A DNA stretch of 64,000 bases from Nocardioides alkalitolerans DSM 16699 (GCF_000426525.1 NZ_KE384533.1:286205-350204); one strand, 5' to 3'. Numbered from the stretch's first letter, positions 7,437 through 16,756 are shown. Made by a program: numbers and translations. The notes: a model not told the origin generated them from the sequence alone.

Positions 7437-9443
7437 ATGCCCGCTACCCCGACCGGCCCCGGTCCGCAGGACTCCGACGAGCCCTCCGGCCAGGCCCTGC
7501 AGCGCGCCCTGTTCGACATGTTCCGCGACGCCGCCGGGCGCGGGGAGGATGAGCGCGCGCCCGAGGCGGGGACGGAGGACGAGAGCCGGACGGCCGCCCT
7601 GCCCGAGGTCGCGCCCGAACCGGAGCGGGAGCCCGAGCCGGAGGAACCCACCGAGCCCGAGGTCGCGCCGCTCTCGCTCTTCGTCGACGAGCCGGCCGCC
7701 ACGCCCGAGGCCGCCGAGCCCGTGATCGACCTCTACCCGGCGACCGCCACGCCCACCACGCCCGCCACCACCACGCCCGCCACCACGGCGTCCGCCGCCG
7801 AGGCGCCGCTGCGGCCCCTCACCCCCCGACCCGCTCCTGCACCCGCCCCCCAGCCGGTGAAGGCCACGACCGCGGTGAGCGCGACCGGCTCCACCGACGA
7901 CCCCGCCCGCCGGGACCGCCGTCTCCTCACGGCCCTCGCCGTCGCCGTGGTGCTCACGCTCGTCGCCGGGGTCGGCAGCCTCCTCCTCACCCGTGGCGAC
8001 GACGCCGACGAGCCGTCCGCGACGCCCTCACCCTCGGCCCCACCGTCGGCCGACCCGTCGGACTCCCCCGAGGCGGCGCTGCTGGCGCAGAGCCGGGCGA
8101 CGTACGACGAGGTGGCCGTCGCCCTGAGCGAGACCCCCGACCTGGCGTCCCTGCCCGACGCCGTCGCCCTCGCCACCGCCGCGCTGCCCGCCGCCGACGC
8201 CCAGACGGCGGAGGCCGCGACGCTCGACCCGGCACCGAGCGAACAGGCCGTGGCCCTGCTCGCGGCGCGGCGCGCGTTCCTCGGTGCCGTCGCCGCCCTG
8301 GCCGACCTCGACACCGCCGGTCTGTCGAACTTCGGCGACCTCGCCACCGGCCTGCGCGCCTCCGCGCAGCAGCTCGACGAGGCCGAGGTGACCCAGGAGC
8401 TGGCCGCCGAGCCGGCCGGGACCCCGCTGCGGAGCACGCCCGAGCGGCTCGTGCTCGTGGCCGCCCCCACGGTCGCCGCGGACGTGGTCGCGGCGGCGCA
8501 GGCGGCCGACCACGTCGGCGACCTCGTGGCCGCGGAGGCCGGGCGCACCCTCACCGACCAGCTGACCTCGCTCCTGGAGCGCCTCACCTCGGCCGGCCTC
8601 ACCGCCGACGTGCGCGGGGCCGCCGACGACGCGGGGGCACTGGCGTCGTACGCCGGGGCCGCCCGCGCGGGCTTCTCCGACGACACCGAGACGGCGGCCG
8701 CGCTCGACGCGCTGCTCGCCCTGCTCGACCCGATCGGCGGCCTGAGCCGTCTCGACGGGGAGAACCTCGACGTCTGGACGAGCAGCGGGTCCCTCCTCCG
8801 CGACGCCGCCGACGGCCTCCCCGACCCCCTCGCCGGAGCGGCGCGGGCGGCGTACGGGCACCTCGACGGTCTCGTCACCGACGCCCGCGCCACCCTCGCC
8901 GCGTGGGAGCAGGAGGTCGAGGCGGCCCGCGCCGCCGCACCGACGCCGAGCCCGACCGCCGACCCGGCCTATGCGACGTACGCCCGCGCGGTGGAGCAGG
9001 TGATCGCCCGCCACCGCACGCTGCTCGGCGGGCTGCCGACCCTCGCCGCGGACGGCCGGGCGGACTACACGCAGGGCACGCGGCTGTTCGACGCGGCCGG
9101 CGCCTTCCGCAGCCTCGGCCAGCAGGCCCGGGCCGTCAGCGTGCCCAGCGGGCTCGCGAGCGCCCACCAGACGGTGGTGGCCCTCGTCGACGCCGGGCAG
9201 TCCGCCGCCTACCAGGGCCACCTCACGTCGCTCGAGGCCGAGCAGTGCGCGGGCCGGGGCGGGTCGGCCTCCGCCTGCCGGCTGGGAGCGCAGCGCAGCT
9301 TCTCGGCGTACACCTCGGCGCTCGGATCGGCGCAGCGCACCGACGCGGTCGAGAGCGGGGTGCGGACGGCGATCGCCGCCGCCGGCACGGCGAGCGCCGC
9401 CCCCGCTCCGGACGTCACGCTCCCGCCCCGCCCCGAGGTCTGA
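7437..9443 (+). CDS. large single-pass membrane protein of unknown function
   Basis: A 668-residue protein I do not recognise. Residues 1-160 are an acidic, Pro/Thr/Ala-rich cytoplasmic region. Residues about 163-185 (LLTALAVAVVLTLVAGVGSLLL) form one membrane helix preceded by Arg residues, so the C-terminus is probably outside. A Ser/Pro linker follows, then an Ala/Leu/Asp-rich, largely helical external part with only two cysteines (about residues 605-615). It stands alone between the lyase terminator and the convergent M48 gene. The start ATG follows AGGAGACGAGG. An envelope or coiled helical adhesin-like role is only a guess. Confidence 0.75.
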   Translation: MPATPTGPGPQDSDEPSGQALQRALFDMFRDAAGRGEDERAPEAGTEDESRTAALPEVAPEPEREPEPEEPTEPEVAPLSLFVDEPAATPEAAEPVIDLYPATATPTTPATTTPATTASAAEAPLRPLTPRPAPAPAPQPVKATTAVSATGSTDDPARRDRRLLTALAVAVVLTLVAGVGSLLLTRGDDADEPSATPSPSAPPSADPSDSPEAALLAQSRATYDEVAVALSETPDLASLPDAVALATAALPAADAQTAEAATLDPAPSEQAVALLAARRAFLGAVAALADLDTAGLSNFGDLATGLRASAQQLDEAEVTQELAAEPAGTPLRSTPERLVLVAAPTVAADVVAAAQAADHVGDLVAAEAGRTLTDQLTSLLERLTSAGLTADVRGAADDAGALASYAGAARAGFSDDTETAAALDALLALLDPIGGLSRLDGENLDVWTSSGSLLRDAADGLPDPLAGAARAAYGHLDGLVTDARATLAAWEQEVEAARAAAPTPSPTADPAYATYARAVEQVIARHRTLLGGLPTLAADGRADYTQGTRLFDAAGAFRSLGQQARAVSVPSGLASAHQTVVALVDAGQSAAYQGHLTSLEAEQCAGRGGSASACRLGAQRSFSAYTSALGSAQRTDAVESGVRTAIAAAGTASAAPAPDVTLPPRPEV

Positions 9444-9461
9444 CCCCGCGGCCCTGCGACG

Positions 9462-10493
9462 TCAGCCCGGCTCGTCGCCCCGGCGGAACGTGTCGCCGAG
9501 CCAGGTGCGCACGGAGCCGACGACCCCGGCGGCGTCGTGCACCAGCTTGCCGATCGCGTCGCCGCCGTTGCGGAACGACTCGGAGTAGCTGCGGGCGGCG
9601 GCCTTCGCGGCGTCCGACATCGACGCCGACGCGTCGTCCTCGCGGCGCGGGTAGTCGCCGGCGAGGATCCGCGTGTACTCGCCGCTGTCGACCCACCGGC
9701 GCAGCTCGGTGGCGCGCACGACGGCGAACGGGTGGCTCTGCTGCTCGAGCATCATCAGCTTGATGAGGGAGTCGCGGAGGTCGACCGCGTCGTCGTACTC
9801 CTGGCCCTGGGCGAAGAACGACGTCGGGTCGAGGTCCTCGAGGTGGCCGCCGCTGGCGGTCTGCATGTGGGTGCGGAAGGCGCAGGCCGGGTCCTGCACG
9901 GCGAGCAGCCCGGCGCGGTCGGCGGAGAGCTCGGACTTGCGCTGCCACTCCAGCAGCGCGCCCACCAGCACGCGGAAGCCGAGGCCGCCGACCGGGACGG
10001 CGGAGAGCACGCCGGTGAGCTGGAGGAGCCGGCCGAGCAGCGTGCGGTAGAGGGCGTGGCCGCTCAGCGCGTGGCCGAGCTCGTGGGCCAGCACGAACCT
10101 CATCGCGTCGTCGTCGAGCAGGTCGACGAGACCGGAGGTGACGACGATGATCGGCTTGTTGATGCCGATCGTCATCGCGTTGACCTCCGGATTGGCGATC
10201 ACGAACAGCTCGGGCAGCTCGGGGGCGTCCAGCACGCGGCCCGCCTCGGCGAGGGCGTGGTGGAGGCGGGTGAACTGCCGCTCGTCGACCCGGATCGCGG
10301 TGCCCAGGTAGAACAGGCGCACCGCCCGCTCGTTGACGAACGACGCCATCGCCTTCAGCGTCGAGTCGAAGCCCCGCAGCTTGCGCAGGGCGACGAGCGC
10401 CCCCTGGTCGGCCGGGTGCTCCCAGGCCCGCGAGCTGATCCCGTGCAGCACGGCACGCGCGCGTGCCGGTTCCTTCCCCGACGTCCCCGTCAT
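9462..10493 (-). CDS. M48 family zinc metallopeptidase
   Basis: A 343-residue protein with the HELGH zinc motif at residues 137-141 and a third ligand in ELSADRAG (E188). Hydrophobic helices at about 155-181 would hold it in the membrane. M48 peptidases such as HtpX and BepA-like proteins take part in protein quality control. The chosen ATG (MTGTSGKEP) has a GGGGAAG ribosome site; the frame runs open upstream without family similarity. It lies downstream of the universal stress gene on the same strand, separated by 43 bases, which fits a stress-linked role. Confidence 0.87.
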   Translation of the reverse strand: MTGTSGKEPARARAVLHGISSRAWEHPADQGALVALRKLRGFDSTLKAMASFVNERAVRLFYLGTAIRVDERQFTRLHHALAEAGRVLDAPELPELFVIANPEVNAMTIGINKPIIVVTSGLVDLLDDDAMRFVLAHELGHALSGHALYRTLLGRLLQLTGVLSAVPVGGLGFRVLVGALLEWQRKSELSADRAGLLAVQDPACAFRTHMQTASGGHLEDLDPTSFFAQGQEYDDAVDLRDSLIKLMMLEQQSHPFAVVRATELRRWVDSGEYTRILAGDYPRREDDASASMSDAAKAAARSYSESFRNGGDAIGKLVHDAAGVVGSVRTWLGDTFRRGDEPG

Positions 10494-10536
10494 CCGCTTC
10501 CCCCTGGAGCTCGTGCGACCCCCCTGGTCGCGCCGC

Positions 10537-11427
10537 TCAGGGTACGACGACGACCGGGACCGGCGAGCTCCGCAGGATCTTCGTGGCGTTGGAGCCGAGG
10601 AACACGCGCGACACCACGCCGGCCGGGGAGGAGCCGACGGCGAGCACGTCGTCGTCCGCCCAGGGCAGCGCCGTGAGCGCCTGGGTCCAGTCACGACCGG
10701 TGGCGGTGCGGCTCTCGACGGAGTCCGGCAGGCCCCCGGCGTCGCGGATCCGCTCGAGGGCGGCGGCCTGCGCCGTGCCCGCCTGGTCGACGAACGCGGC
10801 CAGCACGTCGGACTCGCCGCGCACCTCCGGCGGATACATGGTGCGGCCCTCGACGCCGAAGGTGACGACGCGCAGGGCCGCCCCGATCCGCACGCACATC
10901 ATCGCCGCGCGCTCGAGCGCGGCCTCGCTCGCCTGGTCGCCGCGGAACGCGCAGGTGACCCGACCGACGCGGGCGTCCGCCGCACCCCGGAATCCGCGCG
11001 GCGCGACCGCGACCGGCAGCGGCGAGGAGTGCAGCAGGCGGTCGGCGGCCGAGCTGACCACGACCCGGCCCCAGCCGCCGTCGTCGCCCGAACCGACGGT
11101 GACGACGGACGCGTCCACGCGCTGCGCCTCCGTGAGCAGCGCCTGGGGCACCGACCGGCCGGGCACGGCGACGGCGTCGGTGACCAGGTCGGGCGCGACC
11201 TCCGCCAGCGCCGCGACCGCCTCCGCCACGGCCTGCTCGCCCAGCTCGCGCGCCCACGACGCGTGGTCGCGGTCCGGTCCGCCCGACAGCGGCGTGGGCC
11301 ACGGCGCCGGTACGACGCTGACCGCGTGCAGCGCCACCCCGGCGCTGCGGGCGAGCATCGCGCCGTACGCCAGCGCGGAGCGCCCCGTGCCCCGAGTGCG
11401 CGGCGGGAAGCCGACCAGCACCGTCAC
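10537..11427 (-). CDS. universal stress protein, two UspA domains
   Basis: A 296-residue protein with two tandem Usp folds, about residues 1-145 and 150-296. The second ends in AVGSSPAGVVSRVFLGSNATKIL, close to the G-x2-G-x9-G-S/T nucleotide-binding pattern; the first has a weaker copy (VGSGDDGG). The GTG start overlaps the stop of the upstream amino-acid permease (GTGA), so the two are translationally coupled. Usp proteins coupled to APC transporters are common and are thought to modulate transport or stress survival. Confidence 0.87.
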   Translation of the reverse strand: MTVLVGFPPRTRGTGRSALAYGAMLARSAGVALHAVSVVPAPWPTPLSGGPDRDHASWARELGEQAVAEAVAALAEVAPDLVTDAVAVPGRSVPQALLTEAQRVDASVVTVGSGDDGGWGRVVVSSAADRLLHSSPLPVAVAPRGFRGAADARVGRVTCAFRGDQASEAALERAAMMCVRIGAALRVVTFGVEGRTMYPPEVRGESDVLAAFVDQAGTAQAAALERIRDAGGLPDSVESRTATGRDWTQALTALPWADDDVLAVGSSPAGVVSRVFLGSNATKILRSSPVPVVVVP

Positions 11428-12893
11428 GGCGCGACCCCCTCGTCGGCACCGGCGCCGTGGCTCGCGTTGAGCGTCGCGTGGCGGCGGCCCCACAGCAGGT
11501 AGAAACCGACCACGACGGCGAGCCAGACGCCGAAGATCGCCCACGTGATCGCCGCGAGCCCGGAGAGCACGTAGACGCAGACCACCACCGTGAGGATCGG
11601 GGTGACCGGGAAGAACGGCACCTTGAACGGCCGCTCGAGGTCGGGCTGCGTGCGGCGCAGCACGAGCACGCCGAGCGCCACGACGATGAACGCCCCGAGG
11701 GTGCCGATCGAGACCGTGTCCCACAGGTAGTCGCTCGGCACGAAGCCCGCGATCAGCGCCACGACGATCGCGACGACGACCGTGTTGTACGTCGGGGTGA
11801 GCGTGCGCGGGTTCACCTGCGCGAACCGCTTCGGGAGCATGCCGTCGCGGCCCATGGCGAAGAGGATGCGGGTCTGGCCGTAGAGCGTCACCAGGGTGAC
11901 GGAGAAGATCGAGATGACGGCGCCCGCGGCCAGGATCGTGCCGGGGACCGCCGAGCCGGTGATGTTCTCGAGGATGACCGAGAGGCCGGCGCTCTGCTGC
12001 TCCGGCGACTCGAACTCCTCGACCGGCTGCGCCCCGACGCCGGCGAGCGCGACGAGCACGTAGATCGACACGACCACGACCAGCGCCCCCATGATCGCGC
12101 GGGGCAGCGCGCGCTGCGGGTCCTTCACCTCCTCACCGGCGGTCGAGACGGCGTCGAGCCCGATGAAGGAGAAGAAGATCGTGGCCGCCGCGGCCGAGAC
12201 GCCCGCCGCCCCGGCGCCCCAGAAGTTCGAGAACCGGTCGCCCTCGAAGGCGGTGAACGCCAGCACCACGAAGAGCACGAGCACGCCCAGCTTGATGACG
12301 ACCATGATCGTGTTGACCCGCGCGGACTCGCTCGCGCCGCGCACCAGGAGCAGCATGCAGAGCACCACGAGCACGACGGCGGGCAGGTTGATCAGGCCCG
12401 TCGTGCTGTCCTCGTAGGGGATCGGCGAGTAGGAGAGGCTGTCGGGCAGGGAGACGCCGAGGGTGGCGTCGGTCAGCTCGTTGAAATAGCCCGACCACCC
12501 CACGGCCACGGCGGCCGAGCTGACGCCGTACTCGAGCAGCACGCACGCCGCGATCACCATCGCGACCAGCTCGCCGAGCGAGTGGTAGGCGTAGGAGTAG
12601 GTCGAGCCGCTGACCGGGATCGCGCTCGCCAGCTCGGCGTAGCAGATCGCGGAGAGGCCGGCGGCGAGGCCCGCGACGAGGAACGCCACGACGACCGCGG
12701 GCCCGGCGTCGGGCACGGCCTCCTGCAGCACGAAGAAGATGCCGGTGCCGACGGTGGCGCCGACGCCGAACATCATCAGCTGGAACGTGCCGATGGTGCG
12801 GTCGAGCTCGGGCCCGTCGTGCGCGCCCTTCTGCCGGCCGATGGGCTTGCGACGCAGCAGCTGGGTGCCGAACGGCACCGGTGATCCGGCCAT
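11424..12893 (-). CDS. APC-family amino acid permease (CAT/YfnA-like)
   Basis: A 489-residue protein with about 12 membrane helices. GVGATVGTGIFF at the end of helix 1 is the unwound substrate-binding segment of APC transporters. FFSFIGLDAVSTAGEEVKDPQRALPRA is the helix 6-7 region of the cationic amino acid transporter group. The start ATG has a GGAGGAG ribosome site; an in-frame earlier start lies at 12923 but is less well placed. It is the first gene of a permease-Usp pair. The substrate, probably a cationic or branched amino acid, is not decided. Confidence 0.88.
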   Translation of the reverse strand: MAGSPVPFGTQLLRRKPIGRQKGAHDGPELDRTIGTFQLMMFGVGATVGTGIFFVLQEAVPDAGPAVVVAFLVAGLAAGLSAICYAELASAIPVSGSTYSYAYHSLGELVAMVIAACVLLEYGVSSAAVAVGWSGYFNELTDATLGVSLPDSLSYSPIPYEDSTTGLINLPAVVLVVLCMLLLVRGASESARVNTIMVVIKLGVLVLFVVLAFTAFEGDRFSNFWGAGAAGVSAAAATIFFSFIGLDAVSTAGEEVKDPQRALPRAIMGALVVVVSIYVLVALAGVGAQPVEEFESPEQQSAGLSVILENITGSAVPGTILAAGAVISIFSVTLVTLYGQTRILFAMGRDGMLPKRFAQVNPRTLTPTYNTVVVAIVVALIAGFVPSDYLWDTVSIGTLGAFIVVALGVLVLRRTQPDLERPFKVPFFPVTPILTVVVCVYVLSGLAAITWAIFGVWLAVVVGFYLLWGRRHATLNASHGAGADEGVAP

Positions 12894-13004
12894 GGGTGGC
12901 TCCTCCCACACGAGTGAGCGCACGCTAGCCCCGTCACCTCCGCCGCGGGAAGCACCCCCGTGTCACGGCTGGGTTGCGGCCACGCAGGGTGCCGGCTCGG
13001 CGGG

Positions 13005-13301
13005 TCAGGCGTCGGGCTCCCAGCCCTCCAGGAACGCCAGCACCGTCTCCGCCGGCATCTCGCACGGGCGGAACGCCTCGCCTGTCCCGTCCGGCTGGTC
13101 CGGCGCTCCGGCTCCGCCGGTCAGGTAGACGTTCGCGCTGACGAACGCAGGTCCGCCGAGCTCCTCGGCCCACAGCTTGAGGCTGCGGCCGCCGGCGTAC
13201 GACGTCGTGGTCACCGCCCAGCGCCGGCCGTCGTACCGCACCGTCGAGGCACCGGGCGGGAGCCGGGCCACGAGGTCCGCGACGGGCGTGCGGGAGGTCA
13301 T
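13005..13301 (-). CDS. small conserved-type protein of unknown function
   Basis: A 98-residue protein I do not recognise. It is compact and soluble, with a predicted beta-rich first half (STVRYDGRRWAVTTTSYAGGRSLKLWAEEL) and an acidic end. Its ATG overlaps the stop of the upstream regulator gene (ATGA), so it is the last gene of a three-gene operon of 4-TM protein, MarR-like regulator and this protein. Confidence 0.7.
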   Translation of the reverse strand: MTSRTPVADLVARLPPGASTVRYDGRRWAVTTTSYAGGRSLKLWAEELGGPAFVSANVYLTGGAGAPDQPDGTGEAFRPCEMPAETVLAFLEGWEPDA

Positions 13302-13654
13302 GGCGCCTCCCGGCCCCGCGCCCGGGCCACGATCTTCTCGAGCTCGACGAGGTAGGCCCGGAAGGCCACGCGTCCCTCGTCGGTCAGCTCGACGACCCGG
13401 CCGCGGCGGTCCTTCTCGTTCTTCACCACCCGTACGACGCCCGCCCGCGCGAGCTGGGTGAGGTGCTTGGAGAGGGCCGAGTCGGTCGTGCCCAGGGACT
13501 CGCGCAGGAAGGCGAAGCCCACGCTCTCGGCGGGCGAGAGCAGCGAGAGGATCGCGAGCCGCGCGGGCGTGTGCAGGAACTCGTCGAGCCGCACCACCTG
13601 GGGCGGGTCGGCCGACGCCTCGAGCATCGCCCGCTCGTCGAGGTCGTCCCCCAC
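13298..13654 (-). CDS. winged-helix MarR/ArsR-like transcriptional repressor
   Basis: A 118-residue DNA-binding protein. The helix-turn-helix lies around residues 30-70 (ARLAILSLLSPAESVGFAFL, then TTDSALSKHLTQLARAGVV) and the wing includes KNEKDRRGRVVELTDEGR, characteristic of the MarR-like group that represses its own operon. The GTG start is two bases after the stop of the membrane protein gene. A palindrome at 14120-14136 over the operon promoter is its likely operator. Confidence 0.85.
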   Translation of the reverse strand: MGDDLDERAMLEASADPPQVVRLDEFLHTPARLAILSLLSPAESVGFAFLRESLGTTDSALSKHLTQLARAGVVRVVKNEKDRRGRVVELTDEGRVAFRAYLVELEKIVARARGREAP

Positions 13655-13656
13655 GC

Positions 13657-14064
13657 TCAGGACCTCGCGATCATGCGGACGTAGCAGGGCCGCGCCACGA
13701 GCAGGATGACGGCAGCGGCCGCGAGCCCGCCGATCGTGTTCGGCACCGGCCAGTCGGCGTCGCGGGCGGGGAGCTGCACGAGCACGTACGCCGCGAAGGC
13801 CGCCAGGAGGCTGCCCGCGAAGAAGCCGAGCCAGCGCCGGTCGGCGTCGGCGGTGCGGGCCTTCACGGCGGAGCGGCCGAACGAGGCCGACCAGAGGACG
13901 ACGAAGACCCCGACGAGCCAGATCATGTCGGCGTCGGTGACGATCCCCACCCCGACCGCGAGGCCGGCGAGGCTCCCCGCGATCGACCAGCTCGCCGCGC
14001 GGGCGGACGTGCGCTCCAGCTGTCGGTGCTCCTGCAGCCGGGCGGCTGCCTCCTGGTGGTCCAT
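13657..14064 (-). CDS. small four-helix membrane protein
   Basis: A 135-residue protein with a short charged N-terminus ([18 protein letters not shown]) and four hydrophobic stretches near residues 27-45, 47-62, 78-98 and 110-127. It is the first gene of the operon with a MarR-like repressor; such regulator/membrane-protein pairs are common in actinobacteria, with no established function. A clear GGAGGAG ribosome site precedes the ATG by five bases. Confidence 0.75.
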   Translation of the reverse strand: MDHQEAAARLQEHRQLERTSARAASWSIAGSLAGLAVGVGIVTDADMIWLVGVFVVLWSASFGRSAVKARTADADRRWLGFFAGSLLAAFAAYVLVQLPARDADWPVPNTIGGLAAAAVILLVARPCYVRMIARS

Positions 14065-14106
14065 GTCGACTCCTCCGAGCTCGTCGCCAGTTACTGTCCT
14101 GAGAGG

Positions 14107-14136
14107 AAACTATCGACTAGTTGCCTTTGAGGCAAC
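14107..14136 (-). promoter_or_regulatory. promoter with overlapping MarR-type operator
   Basis: Read on the minus strand there is TTGCCT, a 17-base spacer and TAGTTT: a -35/-10 pair with ideal spacing, 43 bases upstream of the membrane protein start. The -35 lies inside a palindrome (GTTGCCT, 3 bases, AGGCAAC; 14120-14136) that resembles the TTGCC...GGCAA sites bound by E. coli MarR. A second small palindrome, AACTATCGACTAGTT, spans 14108-14122. Binding by the operon's own regulator would repress all three genes. Confidence 0.65.
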
Positions 14137-14173
14137 AAACGCTGCCGACCCGGTGCCTGCGAGACTCGCCCCC

Positions 14174-14605
14174 GTGCGTGCCGTCGTCCAGCGAACCCTC
14201 TCCGCGTCCGTCTCCGTCGCCGGCGAGGTCGTCGGGGCCACCGACGGGCCCGGACTGCTCGTCTACCTCGGCGTCACCCACGACGACGGTCCGGCCGACG
14301 TCGCGTGGATCGCCCGCAAGGTCTGGGACCTCCGCCTCCTGCGCGACGAGCGCTCCGCCTCGGAGGTCGGGGCGCCCGTGCTCGTGGTCAGCCAGTTCAC
14401 GCTGTACGGCGACGCCCGCAAGGGCCGCCGACCCACCTGGCAGGCCGCGGCCCCCGGGCCCGTCAGCGAGCCGTTGTACGACGCCGTCTGCGCCGAGCTC
14501 GAGCGCCTCGGCGCCCAGGTCGCGCGCGGGACCTTCGGCGCCGACATGCAGGTCGCCTCGGTCAACGACGGCCCCGTCACCCTGGTGCTCGACTCGCCCC
14601 GCTGA
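14174..14605 (+). CDS. dtd: D-aminoacyl-tRNA deacylase
   Basis: A 143-residue protein that starts [15 protein letters not shown] and carries both family motifs: SQFTLYGD (catalytic pocket) and NDGPVTL (the cross-subunit Gly-cisPro motif). The homodimer hydrolyses D-amino acids, and Gly on tRNA-Ala, from mischarged tRNA. The GTG start matches the family's usual N-terminus; the longer open frame upstream reads through the divergent promoter and is not family-like. The gene appears to be single. Confidence 0.95.
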   Translation: MRAVVQRTLSASVSVAGEVVGATDGPGLLVYLGVTHDDGPADVAWIARKVWDLRLLRDERSASEVGAPVLVVSQFTLYGDARKGRRPTWQAAAPGPVSEPLYDAVCAELERLGAQVARGTFGADMQVASVNDGPVTLVLDSPR

Positions 14606-15032
14606 CCCTTGCGCCGACCCTCGAGGGCTATTCCCGAATCATCCAGGGAATTGATCCCGGATTCCTCGCCAGCCGGGCGGACGGAATTCGAGAGACCCGA
14701 CCCTCAGGCAATTCTGGGCCGCTCCGCCCACCCCGCGCGGGCACCACGATCGACGCGCGTTCGTGATCCGGATCCGCGTCAGACCGCGGTCAGGGCGGCC
14801 TCGGAGGGCGTCCGCCAGTTTCTCTGACGCGGTTCTCGATCACGATTCCAGCACTTTCCCGAGAAATGGCCCGCATATCGTTCGACGCCGCTCGAACGGG
14901 CGTGCAGGAAAGTGTGCTGCACAAAGATGCAGAAACCTTCCCTGGCTGTGTGCGTCGATCACTCTTTACCTTTTCCCCACGTCGCCGAGACCCGGCGACG
15001 ACCCCCGGAAACGGGCAGAGAGAGGAAGACAC
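14606..15032 (+). other. 427-bp non-coding region before the secreted protease
   Basis: No convincing gene. It is less GC-rich than its surroundings and contains several GAATTC/GAATC-like stretches, a perfect CCCTCGAGGG (14618-14627) just after dtd, and an inverted repeat CGTTCGA / TCGAACG at 14879-14885 and 14892-14898 with a 6-base spacer. The last is a candidate regulatory site for the protease. No clear -35/-10 pair was found. Confidence 0.5.
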
Positions 15033-16262
15033 ATGCGATCTCGGCGTCATGTGCGGTACATCGGTCTCGTCGCCGTCACGAGTGCTCTGGCACTCGGCGG
15101 CACCTCCACGGTCTTCGCGGCCTCGTCGGCCGGCGGTGAGGTCACCACCGTCGGCGGCGGCGCCGACACCCGGTCGTCGTTCAGCGCCCACGAGGTGCGC
15201 CTCATGGCGACGAGCAGCGGGCTCAGCTTCGCCGAGCAGGACCAGCTGCTCGAGCGCCAGGAGCAGTCGAACGAGGTCCTGGACGACCTCCGCTCCTCCG
15301 GGCTCGACTTCGACGGCGCCTTCCTCGACGGCGACGGCAGCCTCGTCGTGCGGGCCGAGAGCGGCTCGTCCGAGGCCCGCGCCGCCACCGCGGCCGGCGC
15401 CGAGGTGCAGGACGCGCGCTTCGGCGAGACCGACCTCGCCCACCTGCAGGGCCTGCTGGCCGCCACCGACCTCGGGGGCGTCGCCGCGCTCGAGCTCGAC
15501 GTGCCCGGCGACCGCCTGGTCGTCCGCAGCTCCGACGACCTCTCGGCCGAGGTGCAGTCGCTCGTCGACCGGTACTCCTCCGCCGTCACCGTCGTCGACG
15601 CCCCCGCGAACACCACCACCGTGGGCTTCCGCGGCGGCGACGGCCTCTGGCAGGGCGGCGGCTACTGCTCCGCGGGTTTCCCCGCCCGCAACTCCGCCGG
15701 CACCCGGTTCATGATCTGGGCCGGCCACTGCAACGAGGGCGGCGGGTCGTTCACCCTCGGCAACGGCGGCCCCCGCGTGATGACGTCGGTCGCCTCGGCG
15801 TTCCGGAGCTACGACGGCCAGCCCGACCGCGACATCGGCTACACCCGGATCGACGCCGAGGACTCGCTGTCGACGAACGTGAACCCGTACGGCTCCGGTC
15901 GCAACGTCAACGCCCCCAACGGAGCCTCGCGGCCCGCCGTCGGCACCCAGCTCTGCAAGTCCGGCGCCACCACCGGCGTCACCTGCGGGCAGATCCTCAG
16001 CTACAACAACACCGTCAACTACGTCGACTCCTCCGGTCGCCAGCAGGCGTCCGTCAGCGGTCTCATGCGCTCCAGCGTGTGCACCGACCAGGGCGACTCG
16101 GGCGGCGCCTACACCGCCGGCGGCTTCGCCGTCGGGCTCACCTCGGGCGGCCCCGTCGGCCAGACCTGCACCTTCGACGGCGGCTTCCAGTCGGGCAAGT
16201 CGTCCTACGTGCAGCCGGTCACCGACGCGCTCAACTACTACGGCCTGACGTACGGCGGCTGA
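15033..16262 (+). CDS. secreted trypsin-like serine protease (S1 family) with propeptide
   Basis: A 409-residue preproenzyme. Residues 1-30 form a signal peptide (RRHVR, hydrophobic core, then AAS). About 30-195 is a propeptide. The mature chymotrypsin fold carries the triad H232 (WAGHC), D267 (PDRDIGY) and S356 (GDSGGAY), plus cysteine pairs near the His and Ser. This is the layout of streptogrisin and alpha-lytic proteases, where the propeptide assists folding and is then cut off. The start ATG 15033 is the one that gives a proper signal peptide; the frame is open upstream. No partner gene is adjacent. Confidence 0.9.
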   Translation: MRSRRHVRYIGLVAVTSALALGGTSTVFAASSAGGEVTTVGGGADTRSSFSAHEVRLMATSSGLSFAEQDQLLERQEQSNEVLDDLRSSGLDFDGAFLDGDGSLVVRAESGSSEARAATAAGAEVQDARFGETDLAHLQGLLAATDLGGVAALELDVPGDRLVVRSSDDLSAEVQSLVDRYSSAVTVVDAPANTTTVGFRGGDGLWQGGGYCSAGFPARNSAGTRFMIWAGHCNEGGGSFTLGNGGPRVMTSVASAFRSYDGQPDRDIGYTRIDAEDSLSTNVNPYGSGRNVNAPNGASRPAVGTQLCKSGATTGVTCGQILSYNNTVNYVDSSGRQQASVSGLMRSSVCTDQGDSGGAYTAGGFAVGLTSGGPVGQTCTFDGGFQSGKSSYVQPVTDALNYYGLTYGG

Positions 16263-16432
16263 CGCCCCCGACCGACCAGGTCACTCGTCCGACGCGGCCC
16301 GCGTCGCCGGCCCACCGCCGGCGGCGCGGGTCGTCGTACGCCACCACGGACGGCGTCACGATCGTCGCCCACCTCCCTCCACCACCACGGGGGTCCGCGT
16401 CGGGCGCCCGTCGCCGCACCGAAGGAGCCGCC

Positions 16433-16756
16433 ATGCCCGTCACCCCGCTCCGGACCCGGCAGCACGTCCGCGACGGCCTGCTGGAGGTCCGGCTCCTGCA
16501 CCCCCCGGGGGTGGCCGCGGACGTGGTGGCCGGCGCGGTGGAGGTGCTCCGCGAGCGCTTGGCGCAGGTGCCCCGCACCTGGGTGACCATCGCCCGCGGG
16601 AGCGGCTGGCCGCACGACGACCCCGAGGACCCCCGCTCCCTCTACGTCACGGCCTCCGGCGACATGGCCGCACTGGGGGAGCTGGCCCGGCGGGCCGTCT
16701 CGTTCCCCTACGCGGGTGGCGTCGACGTGTCCGTGGTCGAGATGCCCTGCTCCTGA
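16433..16756 (+). CDS. small protein of unknown function
   Basis: A 107-residue soluble protein I do not recognise, with a GAAGGAG ribosome site just before its ATG. It has a mixed alpha/beta look (DGLLEVRLLHPPGVAADVVAG, then PRTWVTIARGSGW). Its last 49 bases overlap the 3' end of the convergent sigma-factor gene; such overlaps occur elsewhere in this window, so both genes may be real. Confidence 0.6.
   Translation: MPVTPLRTRQHVRDGLLEVRLLHPPGVAADVVAGAVEVLRERLAQVPRTWVTIARGSGWPHDDPEDPRSLYVTASGDMAALGELARRAVSFPYAGGVDVSVVEMPCS

Noticed and set aside
14879..14898. SOS box before the secreted protease (GTTCGA...TCGAAC)
   Set aside because: Half-sites point the wrong way and the spacer is 6 bases rather than 4, so it does not match the LexA box.
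14763..15032. N-terminal extension of the secreted protease from 14763
   Set aside because: The extra 90 residues have no conserved features and would bury the signal peptide; the ATG at 15033 gives a normal signal sequence.
16433..16756. Rejecting the 107-residue gene for its overlap with the sigma-factor gene
   Set aside because: It has a good ribosome site and a protein-like composition, and convergent overlaps of 20-50 bases recur in this window, so it was kept with modest confidence.
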